This document shows, in pieces, positions 16,239-20,919 of a stretch of DNA of 20,919 nucleotides; positions within the stretch are counted from its first letter, which is position 1; every line of letters begins with the position of its first letter. Under the pieces are notes generated by a model. That model was not told where the DNA came from and did not search any database. It saw only the letters and a program-made list of their open reading frames with translations. The position numbers and the translations under genes were made by a program. The stretch is from CAYRZF01 sp964428805 (GTDB lineage Bacteria > Methylomirabilota > Methylomirabilia > Rokubacteriales > CSP1-6), in contig CAYRZF010000037.1 in the NCBI GenBank assembly GCA_964428805.1, positions 1 to 20,919 on the forward strand, written 5' to 3'.

Positions 16239-17374
16239 AGATCACGGTTCTCTGCTTCGACTGTTTTGACAACGCCACCGGACGCGCGGACCTTCTGGCT
16301 CGCTTACTTCGCCCGGAGTACGACGTCGAGGTGGTCGGGCCGTGCTTTGACGGGGAAGTCTGGGCTCCCGTGCGCGACGGCCCGGTGAAGTACCGAACGG
16401 TTCCAGGTTCCCGATACCCGGCGTTCTTCCGAGCGCTTCCCGCGCTGGTCAGGCTGGCCGATGGCGACGTCCTCTACGCCTCCAAGCCCCGACCCACCAG
16501 CTACGGGATTGGCCTCCTCGCCCGCATGGCCCGCCGGCGCCCGCTGCTCCTCGACATCGACGACTGGGAGGTGGGCTTCTTCCGTCGCTCCGGCTGGTGG
16601 GGAACGATCGGGCGTTTCCTGAACTTGGCAAATCCCAACGGCCTGACGTGGACCTGGCTCATGGAGCGGCTGGTCGGCCGGGCCCAGGCCGTCACCGTGG
16701 CCTCCCGGTTTCTCGAAGCAAGATTCGGCGGCGTGCTGATCCCCCACGCCCGCGACACCGATGAGTGGCGGCCTGACCGCTATGCCTCGGCGTCAGGGCG
16801 CGCGCGGCTGGGCGTCGGTGCCGAGCGCGTGGTCATGTTTCTGGGAACGCCGCGTTCCCATAAAGGAATTGATGACCTGGCGCAGGCGATGCGGATTCTC
16901 GCCAGGCCCGATGTGATCCTCGCGGTGGTGGGGTGCCCCCCCGACAGCCCCGCTGGCCGCCGACTCGCCGTCCTCGGCAAGAGCGTGAGGCTGATCCCCG
17001 AGATCCCCTTCTCCGAGGTGCCCCTCTATCTCGCCGCGGCCGATGTGGTCGCGATCCCTCAACGCCTCGGCCCCGACACCCTCGGCCAGGTTCCGGCCAA
17101 GCTGTTCGACGCGATGGCGCTCGGTCGTCCCGTTGTCGCCACGCGGGTCTCGATGATCCCTGAAATCCTGGAGGGCTGTGGCGTTCTCGTCGAGCCCGGT
17201 GATCCCGCCGGGCTCGCGAAAGGCCTTGCCTGGCTGCTGGACCATCCCGCCGAGGCCGCCGCTCTCGGCCTCCGGGCGCGGGAGCGCTGCGTGGCCCATT
17301 ACAGCTACGCCGCCGCCCGGAAGCTCCTCTTCCCGCTCATAGAGCAAGTCCTCGCTCGACCCAGACCCGGGTGA
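16235..17374 (+). CDS. GT-B glycosyltransferase, more distant from the preceding three
   Basis: The 379-residue product starts at a GTG (KITVLCFDCFDNATGRADLLA) that overlaps the upstream gene by 4 bases. A much longer open frame upstream is only overlap. An N-terminal domain with VLYASKPRPTSYGIG and LLLDIDDWEVGFF (105-115) is followed by a donor domain with MFLGTPRSHKGIDDLAQA (201-218) and DVVAIPQRLGPDTLGQVPAKLF (from about 270). The usual EX7E glutamates are missing: the aligned positions are G284 and D292. The C-terminus ends with HYSYAAARKLLFPLI, as in many GT4 enzymes. It is not a close copy of the three upstream GTs, since it lacks their HW loop. The gene ends 15 bases before the assembly gap, so the operon may continue beyond what is shown. 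Confidence 0.84.
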   Translation: MKITVLCFDCFDNATGRADLLARLLRPEYDVEVVGPCFDGEVWAPVRDGPVKYRTVPGSRYPAFFRALPALVRLADGDVLYASKPRPTSYGIGLLARMARRRPLLLDIDDWEVGFFRRSGWWGTIGRFLNLANPNGLTWTWLMERLVGRAQAVTVASRFLEARFGGVLIPHARDTDEWRPDRYASASGRARLGVGAERVVMFLGTPRSHKGIDDLAQAMRILARPDVILAVVGCPPDSPAGRRLAVLGKSVRLIPEIPFSEVPLYLAAADVVAIPQRLGPDTLGQVPAKLFDAMALGRPVVATRVSMIPEILEGCGVLVEPGDPAGLAKGLAWLLDHPAEAAALGLRARERCVAHYSYAAARKLLFPLIEQVLARPRPG

Positions 17375-17389
17375 CTCAAAAACCTCCGT

Positions 17390-17489
17390 NNNNNNNNNNN
17401 NNNNNNNNNNNNNNNNNNNNNNNNNNNNNNNNNNNNNNNNNNNNNNNNNNNNNNNNNNNNNNNNNNNNNNNNNNNNNNNNNNNNNNNNN
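17390..17489. other. Assembly gap, exactly 100 Ns
   Basis: The run is exactly 100 Ns, the conventional placeholder for a scaffold gap of unknown size. The real distance between the LPS operon and the Tim44-like/dnaA region is therefore unknown, and the join itself could be wrong. The 15 bases between the last glycosyltransferase stop and the gap hold no feature I can recognise. Confidence 0.99.
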
Positions 17490-17596
17490 TCGGCGAGAGA
17501 GCAAGATCGTGGCCGCGTCTGCTTGTTCGTGACATCGAGGCGAGGTCCCCATGTGTTCGACCTCACCTCATGAGACTTCCCCCTGAGGAGGCGAGA

Positions 17597-17704
17597 ATGC
17601 CGCAACTGATTCAAGTATCTCCAGACACCGGAGGCATCTACTGGGAAACCGGGAATCGGACTGGGTTTCCTGCCGCCCAGACCGGTAGAAGGCTGGAGAA
17701 TTGA
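17597..17704 (+). CDS. Possible 35-residue small protein of unknown function
   Basis: An ATG preceded by AGGAGG with 5 bases of spacing (17586-17591) opens a frame of 35 codons, with sequence like MPQLIQVSPDTGGIYW and ending in RRLEN, then TGA. The ribosome binding site is close to ideal, the main reason for listing it. The same frame is also open back to the assembly gap, so this could instead be the 3' end of a larger gene cut by the gap. I recognise no family. Short ORFs with a good Shine-Dalgarno arise by chance, so confidence is low. Confidence 0.35.
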   Translation: MPQLIQVSPDTGGIYWETGNRTGFPAAQTGRRLEN

Positions 17705-17916
17705 CTCCTTTGCGATGGGGAGATGGCCTCGTATCCCTACTGCGTGAGGAGTCGATGTTAGAGCTGACGGTGTGTCAGGCTCAGGGCCACCTACGGACCG
17801 TGGCCCGCAGCCTAGCCCAAAACGAGGGCCTGGGTGGACTCACTTACGGGGAGGAGGGCCCGGCCGTAGTCGCAGGAAGAAGCGCACGCGTCAGCGGGAC
17901 AGGATATGATGCACAC
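17705..17916 (+). other. Non-coding stretch upstream of the Tim44-like gene
   Basis: The frame of the downstream gene is open through this interval from a TTG at 17701, but the translation has no signal peptide or recognisable domain, and a far better start exists at 17932. A TATGAT at 17905-17910 resembles a -10 box but has no matching -35, and a transcript starting from it would leave almost no leader. The stretch probably carries the promoter of the downstream gene, but I cannot place it. Confidence 0.4.
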
Positions 17917-17924
17917 GGGAGGGA
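17917..17924 (+). promoter_or_regulatory. Shine-Dalgarno deciding the start of the Tim44-like gene
   Basis: GGGAGGGA ends 7 bases before the ATG at 17932. It selects that start, which is followed at once by a signal peptide, over the upstream TTG at 17701. Confidence 0.7.
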
Positions 17925-17931
17925 CCACACG

Positions 17932-18876
17932 ATGAAACGATCGCTCGCGCTTGGGGCTCTCACGGCGCTGATGCTGACGACGTGTCTCTGGACGGTGGAC
18001 GCCTGGGCGCGCGCCGGAGGCGGCGGCTCGAGCGGCGGCGGCCGCGGCTCGCGCAGCTACTCCGGGCCGGCCCAGCCCTCGCCGAGCCCCGTCTCGCCGA
18101 GTCACCCCGCGGCGCCGTCGTCCCTCCAGCAGCCCGCCCCGCAACGGCCGGGGTGGGGAGGCATGCTCGGCGGCCTCCTGGTGGGTGGGCTGATCGGGAG
18201 CCTCCTGTTTACCGGGATGGGCGGGCTGTTCGGGGGAATCGGCCTGATCGAGATCGTGATCCTCGGGGGACTTGTCTACCTCGCATTTAGGCTCATGCGG
18301 AGCCGGCAGCCCGAGCCCGCAGCGCCCTCGGGCTACGCTGCTCCCGGTGGTTACGACGCCGGCGGCTGGCAGCCGGGCGGCTCGGCGGCGTCGACGGCAG
18401 TGGTCGACGCGCCCGGCGGGCCGAACGACCTCGACCGCGGCATCGGCCACATCCGTCAGCTCGACCCCGGCTTCGCCCCGGAGCGGTTCGCCGCCGATGT
18501 GGCCTCGGATATCTTCTTCAAGGTTCAGGCGGCGTGGATGGCGCGCGACATGAGCGTCGCGGCCGGCGTGCTCACGCCCGAGATGCGGGCCATCCTTCAG
18601 AAGGACTGCGACCGGCTCCGCGCCGACCGCCGGGTCAACCGTCTCGAGAACATCGCGGTGCGCACGGCGGAGGTCACCGAGGCCTGGCAGGAGCAGGGCC
18701 AGGACTATGTGACGGTGCGCTTCCTGGCGAGCTTGCTCGACTACACCACGGACGAGGGCGGCGCGCAGGTCCTCGAGGGCAGCCGGACCGAGCCCGTGAA
18801 GTTCGAGGAGTACTGGACCGTCATACGCCCCGTCGGCTCCAAGCCCTGGCGGCTCAGCGCAATCCAGCAGCCGTAG
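17932..18876 (+). CDS. Tim44-like domain protein, exported or membrane-anchored
   Basis: The 314-residue product begins with a signal sequence (MKRSLALGAL up to about WARAGG at 30). A Gly/Ser-rich and Pro/Ser-rich low-complexity linker follows (about 29-73), then a glycine-rich hydrophobic stretch (77-103) and a further membrane segment (104-123). After a second flexible linker rich in Gly/Ala/Pro, a soluble domain of about 140 residues (175-314) contains FAPERFAADVASDIFFKVQAAW and ends with YWTVIRPVGSKPWRLSAIQQP. That C-terminal layout is the bacterial Tim44-like (NTF2-related) domain of proteins with an ARAGGGGSSG start, common in proteobacteria-like genomes. Their function is poorly known; a role in membrane protein handling is only by analogy with mitochondrial Tim44. 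Nearest candidate genes downstream are on the opposite strand. Confidence 0.83.
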   Translation: MKRSLALGALTALMLTTCLWTVDAWARAGGGGSSGGGRGSRSYSGPAQPSPSPVSPSHPAAPSSLQQPAPQRPGWGGMLGGLLVGGLIGSLLFTGMGGLFGGIGLIEIVILGGLVYLAFRLMRSRQPEPAAPSGYAAPGGYDAGGWQPGGSAASTAVVDAPGGPNDLDRGIGHIRQLDPGFAPERFAADVASDIFFKVQAAWMARDMSVAAGVLTPEMRAILQKDCDRLRADRRVNRLENIAVRTAEVTEAWQEQGQDYVTVRFLASLLDYTTDEGGAQVLEGSRTEPVKFEEYWTVIRPVGSKPWRLSAIQQP

Positions 18877-18993
18877 CGGGATCAGGCAGCGCCCATCACC
18901 CTTTAGCCGTTATATCCGATTTGCAAGACCAACACCGGAACGTCACTGGGCCTGATGGAGAAGCAGCCTTGGCTTCCGCTATGAGGGGACTTG

Positions 18994-19257
18994 TCACAAG
19001 AGCCTCGACCGAGCGGGGAGCCTCGCCCGAGGGACTTTGTCGTACAGCAGAAAGTTACAGCCGCAAGGCCCTGTGACCAGAACGCTGCTTGGTGCCACGT
19101 TTTGCACTACGACTACATCCCTAGGTTTCAATGCCTTCGGCTCACTACAGGTATGATTCGGTCCCTTGAATCCCCCGTATTTGTAATTGGTCGTTCCCGC
19201 ACTTAGTGTCACAGTCGTCCCCACTTCGGCTATTGTCAGAGTGAATCCCTTATCCAT
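18994..19257 (-). CDS. Hypothetical 87-residue protein, beta-rich with Cys residues
   Basis: I do not recognise this family. The minus-strand ATG at 19257 is preceded by AGGAGG at 7-base spacing (19265-19270), an excellent Shine-Dalgarno. The product starts MDKGFTLTIAEVGTTVTLSA, is rich in Thr and Val alternation suggestive of beta strands, has NHTCSE and a GPCGCNF near the C-terminus, and ends with an Arg/Leu-rich tail. It has no signal peptide or membrane segment. Codons such as GGA, ACA, ATA, CTA, AAA and AGT are used much more freely than in the LPS operon, suggesting different ancestry or weak selection. The frame is open 37 codons further upstream, without a better start. It converges with the Tim44-like gene across a 117-base gap in which I see no clear terminator. 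Confidence 0.5.
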   Translation of the reverse strand: MDKGFTLTIAEVGTTVTLSAGTTNYKYGGFKGPNHTCSEPKALKPRDVVVVQNVAPSSVLVTGPCGCNFLLYDKVPRARLPARSRLL

Positions 19258-19466
19258 CGGCGTGCCTCCTACGGCGGATGGTTCGCCTTCGTCCCCTCGG
19301 CTCTTTACCCGGCATGATATCCCGTCCGCTCCTGGACTGCCAGCCCCCCGCTCTCCTGTTGCCACCATGTTGTAGTGGAAGGACAGCCTAGCAAGCCCCC
19401 TCTCCGGCTCGCAGACTAGAGGCGTGAGGACCCGAGCCCTCCCCCTCTCGGCCCTCCCCGGCCCCG
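19258..19466. other. Intergenic stretch between the 87-residue gene and the cupin gene
   Basis: About 200 bases with no convincing gene. On the minus strand a TATCAT (plus-strand ATGATA at 19314-19319) could serve as a -10 element for the 87-residue gene, but its -35 position is poor. The 19430-19466 part is a C-rich tract on the plus strand without coding character. Confidence 0.4.
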
Positions 19467-19490
19467 AAAAAAATTCGCTGACCTCGAATC
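19467..19490 (-). terminator. Weak candidate intrinsic terminator after the cupin gene
   Basis: Reading on the minus strand just after the cupin stop, ATTCG (19489-19485), a 7-base loop and CGAAT (19477-19473) run directly into a tract of seven Ts (19473-19467). The stem is only 5 bp and AT-containing, so the T-tract is the stronger part of the evidence. Confidence 0.4.
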
Positions 19491-19497
19491 GCTTCCC

Positions 19498-19847
19498 TCA
19501 GTCCAGCGTGACGAAGATGCAGTGGGGCAGCTTGCCGTCGAGTGCTTTGGAGAGATGACCCTTCCCCCACGTATCCTCGACAAGGATTACCTCGCCTGCG
19601 CCAATGCGGCGCGTCTCGCCGTCGCTTGCGGTGAGTTGGACGCCCGCGTCGAGATTGATAATATACTGTCGCTGCGGGGCGGGATGCCAGTCGAGGTCAT
19701 AGTCGGGGGCACCTCGCGGAAGATGATCCCGGTCGCCGGGAGGCGCGCCGACAGCCGCCCGGCACGGGTCGATTCCTCGACCTCAACCTCCACGTCCTCG
19801 AAATGCGACTCGCCATTCTTGTCGACGTAGCGCCGCTGGATCTTCAT
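19498..19847 (-). pseudogene. Small cupin-fold protein gene with a single-base frameshift
   Basis: On the minus strand an ATG at 19847, with AAGGAG just upstream (19852-19857), begins MKIQRRYVDKNGESHFEDVE and reads well to IIFREVPP. There the frame is lost at a G5 run on the plus strand (19705-19709, C5 in the sense direction). Adding one base restores the frame, giving PDYDLDWHPAPQRQYIINLD, then SDGETRRIGAGEVILVEDTW and GKGHLSKALDGKLP, ending at TGA (19500-19498). The restored product would be about 116 residues, with the WHPAP-x-RQ and G(A)GEVxLxEDTxGKGH pattern of a small single-domain cupin. The two halves match one family without other damage, so either a sequencing error in the homopolymer or a recent pseudogene is possible. 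Metal ligands and substrate cannot be assigned. Confidence 0.75.
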
Positions 19848-19952
19848 GGAACTCCTTCTCATGGCATCACTGCACAATCACACTCGTAAACGCAGTCGGT
19901 GGCGATCGCCGATATTTTTAAGGATAGCGGCCGGCGAGGACCCCCCACGCTC
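19848..19952. other. Short intergenic segment upstream of the cupin gene
   Basis: It carries the cupin ribosome binding site and an AT-richer patch (TTAAAAATAT on the minus strand, around 19914-19923) that could be part of a promoter. No -35/-10 pair is convincing. Confidence 0.35.
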
Positions 19953-20135
19953 CTACTCGCCCCGCGAGGCCCGCGCCTCTTCCGCCGCCTTGATCTCTGC
20001 GGCGAACATACCGATGTGCAGTGGGCAGGGGAGCTTGTTCTCATCAACGTACTGACAGTCGGTTTGGTTACACTGAACGAAGTATCCTCGAGCGCGTCCG
20101 AAGCCGTCCACTCGACGGAGACGGATCAGGACCAT
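19953..20135 (-). CDS. Small Cys-containing protein of 60 residues, or the 3' part of a frameshifted gene
   Basis: From the minus-strand ATG at 20135 (GAGGTG 9 bases upstream) the product begins MVLIRLRRVDGFGRARGYF, continues through CNQTDCQYVDENKLPCPLH, and ends with an Ala/Glu-rich helix before the TAG at 19953. The C-x4-C-x9-C spacing could bind metal, which is speculation. I recognise no family. The frame is open further upstream, and the residues just before the ATG (AREFSCEVVSE) read like protein. This may therefore be the C-terminal part of a longer protein whose N-terminal part lies in another frame at 20126-20353. It is listed as a separate CDS because it has a usable start. Confidence 0.4.
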   Translation of the reverse strand: MVLIRLRRVDGFGRARGYFVQCNQTDCQYVDENKLPCPLHIGMFAAEIKAAEEARASRGE

Positions 20136-20389
20136 TTCGGATACCACCTCGCACGAGAACTCCCGCGCAGGACCTCGACCCACGTGATCTCCTCTATGAT
20201 GGTGAGACAGCAGCCCCCGATTTGGCGCCTCCACCATACGCCGTCGGGGCCAGCCAGCACAACCCCCCTCCTCGCCAATGATGCTGAGACACCCCCCGAC
20301 TCGCAATCACTGTAGAAGAGGCGACAAGGGGAGGTGTCGCAGTGCGGGCACAAATTGGGGCACAGCCCTTCGTACGGTGAGACCTGGAA
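20126..20389 (-). pseudogene. Cys-rich reading frame, probably the damaged 5' part of the downstream small gene
   Basis: On the minus strand, a frame after a stop at about 20398-20396 reads FQVSPYEGLCPNLCPHCDTS, then PCRLFYSDCESGG, later VWWRRQIGGCCLTIIEEITW and VEVLRG, before it breaks down and ends near 20126. Cys spacing such as CPNLCPHC resembles a zinc-ribbon knuckle. At about 20163-20150 the neighbouring frame takes over with protein-like sequence (AREFSCEVVSE) that continues to the TAG at 19953. Runs of six Gs near 20295 and 20266 (sense strand) may hold additional shifts. I see no ATG start in this frame; only a TTG at 20353 is available. Read as one broken gene, it would span about 20389 to 19953. 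No known family was recognised. Confidence 0.3.
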
Positions 20390-20693
20390 CGGCGTTCAGC
20401 GTCTTTACTGGTTCCAAGGGCTCTCACCGATATCGCCGGGTCTTGTCTTTGAGGTCGATCTCGCTTCATGGAAACGCTGTGTCCCTTCACTTACTTCTCG
20501 TCGAATATGCCTTTAGCGCGTACCTGCCGGCGCTGCAGTGAAGGCTAATCCACTAACTCTCGGGGGAAAGCCTATCGGGATTCCAACGGGGGCACAGCAG
20601 GTGACAACTTCCTCAAGGCGTGTCTGGGCAGCCAGAATTTCGCCTGGCCGGAGGCACGCGTCTGGACGCGGAAAATGGGCGGTTGGGGATTGA
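20390..20693. other. Gene-poor stretch between the Cys-rich frame and the origin-like segment
   Basis: Only short open frames without good starts or recognisable sequence occur on either strand. A TAATCCACT at about 20547-20555 resembles a degenerate DnaA box with two mismatches. No terminator, tRNA or repeat is seen. Confidence 0.4.
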
Positions 20694-20710
20694 TGTGGAT
20701 AAGTGGATAA
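20694..20710 (-). promoter_or_regulatory. Tandem DnaA boxes, probable origin (oriC) element
   Basis: TGTGGATAA at 20694-20702 is the exact reverse complement of the consensus DnaA box TTATCCACA. An adjoining AGTGGATAA at 20702-20710 (TTATCCACT on the minus strand) differs by one base. The pair has an 8-base repeat period and both boxes are in the same orientation as dnaA, about 120 bases downstream of the dnaA stop. Chromosome origins very often flank dnaA, so this is probably part of oriC. I do not see a clear AT-rich unwinding element or a larger cluster of boxes; the rest may lie on the other side of dnaA, outside the window. Confidence 0.65.
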
Positions 20711-20755
20711 CTTTCAGAATCGGCCTCGTTGCGGCTAAGGAGAAAGCAGCGCTGA

Positions 20756-20782
20756 CCCCGCCCCCAAAGGCGAGGGGCGGGG
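20756..20782. repeat. GC-rich perfect inverted repeat downstream of dnaA
   Basis: CCCCGCCCC (20756-20764) pairs with GGGGCGGGG (20774-20782) across a 9-base loop. It lies 48 bases past the dnaA stop, where a transcription terminator would be expected, but no T-tract follows on the minus strand. It could be a Rho-assisted stop or part of the origin architecture. Confidence 0.5.
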
Positions 20783-20829
20783 GGAATAGTTGCGGAAAAT
20801 CCTGTGGGCAGTCGTTGGATGCCAAGGGG

Positions 20830-20919
20830 TCACGAAGCAATTTCCTGTGTGAGCGTGTCGATCCTCTTGCGTAATTTGGGGTCTTCTTGTTGGAGACGGC
20901 GGATCTTTTCCACCGCGTG
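20830..20919 (-). CDS. dnaA: DnaA, replication initiator, C-terminal 29 residues only
   Basis: The minus strand from the window edge reads HAVEKIRRLQQEDPKLRKRI, then DTLTQEIAS and TGA (20832-20830). VEKI(R)xLxxxDPxLxxxIxxLxxxI is the typical end of DnaA domain IV, the helix-turn-helix region that binds DnaA boxes and initiates chromosome replication. Only the last 29 codons are present; the gene continues beyond 20919. The nearby DnaA boxes support the call, since autoregulated dnaA and the origin are commonly adjacent. Only the very end of the family is visible, but both pattern and context agree. Confidence 0.82.
   Translation of the reverse strand, partial: HAVEKIRRLQQEDPKLRKRIDTLTQEIAS

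Noticed and set aside
16793..17614. Minus-strand frame running through the N gap
   Set aside because: It is open only because Ns carry no stop, and it is antisense to a clear glycosyltransferase.
17701..17737. Promoter from TTGACT (17701) with TATCCC (17732)
   Set aside because: The spacer is 25 bases, too long for a sigma-70 promoter.
17701..17931. TTG-initiated 77-codon N-terminal extension of the Tim44-like gene
   Set aside because: It has no ribosome binding site or recognisable domain, and would bury the signal peptide that begins right at the ATG at 17932, which has a good Shine-Dalgarno.
19846..20315. Plus-strand open frames opposite the cupin and Cys-rich genes
   Set aside because: They lack ribosome binding sites and recognisable sequence, and lie antisense to better-supported minus-strand frames.
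20907..20915. TTTTCCACC as an additional DnaA box
   Set aside because: It has mismatches to the consensus and lies within dnaA coding sequence, where it is explained by codons for VEKI.

Overview
The window looks like part of a scaffold from an uncultivated, GC-rich, didermic (Gram-negative) bacterium. It carries an outer-membrane assembly and lipopolysaccharide (LPS) operon, and a run of exactly 100 Ns at 17390-17489 marks an assembly join of unknown true length. Gene content (clpC, then bamA-ompH-lpxD-lpxA-Gfo/Idh oxidoreductase-lpxI-lpxB-DUF374-waaA-lpxK-waaF-GT4 genes) would fit Methylomirabilota/Rokubacteria-like or deltaproteobacteria-like lineages. That placement is inference; no marker here settles it.

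Region 1 (1-17374) is entirely on the + strand. It opens inside a ClpC-type AAA+ unfoldase. An almost gapless cassette of 14 genes follows: BamA (OMP insertase), an OmpH/Skp-type periplasmic chaperone, the lipid A enzymes LpxD, LpxA, LpxI, LpxB and LpxK, a Gfo/Idh/MocA oxidoreductase, a DUF374 acyltransferase (LpxJ-like candidate), the Kdo transferase WaaA, a GT9 heptosyltransferase (WaaF-like) and four GT-B glycosyltransferases. From lpxD on, genes overlap or nearly touch. Seven junctions are 4-nt ATGA/GTGA overlaps, including six consecutive ones from waaA to the end, so one translationally coupled transcript is likely. Together the genes would make lipid A, add Kdo, heptose and further core sugars, and help build the machinery that inserts outer-membrane proteins. 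Not seen here: lpxC, lpxH, fabZ (often between lpxD and lpxA), msbA, a separate waaC, and a gnnB-type transaminase.

Region 2 (17390-18876) is the scaffold gap, a possible very small ORF with a strong Shine-Dalgarno, and a secreted or membrane-anchored Tim44-like-domain protein on the + strand.

Region 3 (18877-20919) looks different: gene-poor, less GC-rich by eye, and all its candidate genes are on the - strand. Reading in the - direction it has the 3' end of dnaA at the window edge, a 9-bp GC inverted repeat, a tandem pair of DnaA boxes (probable replication-origin segment), a Cys-rich reading frame that seems broken by frameshifts, a small cupin gene with a clear single-base frameshift in a homopolymer, and an 87-codon gene of unknown function with an excellent ribosome binding site. 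No tRNA, rRNA, CRISPR array or insertion sequence was seen.
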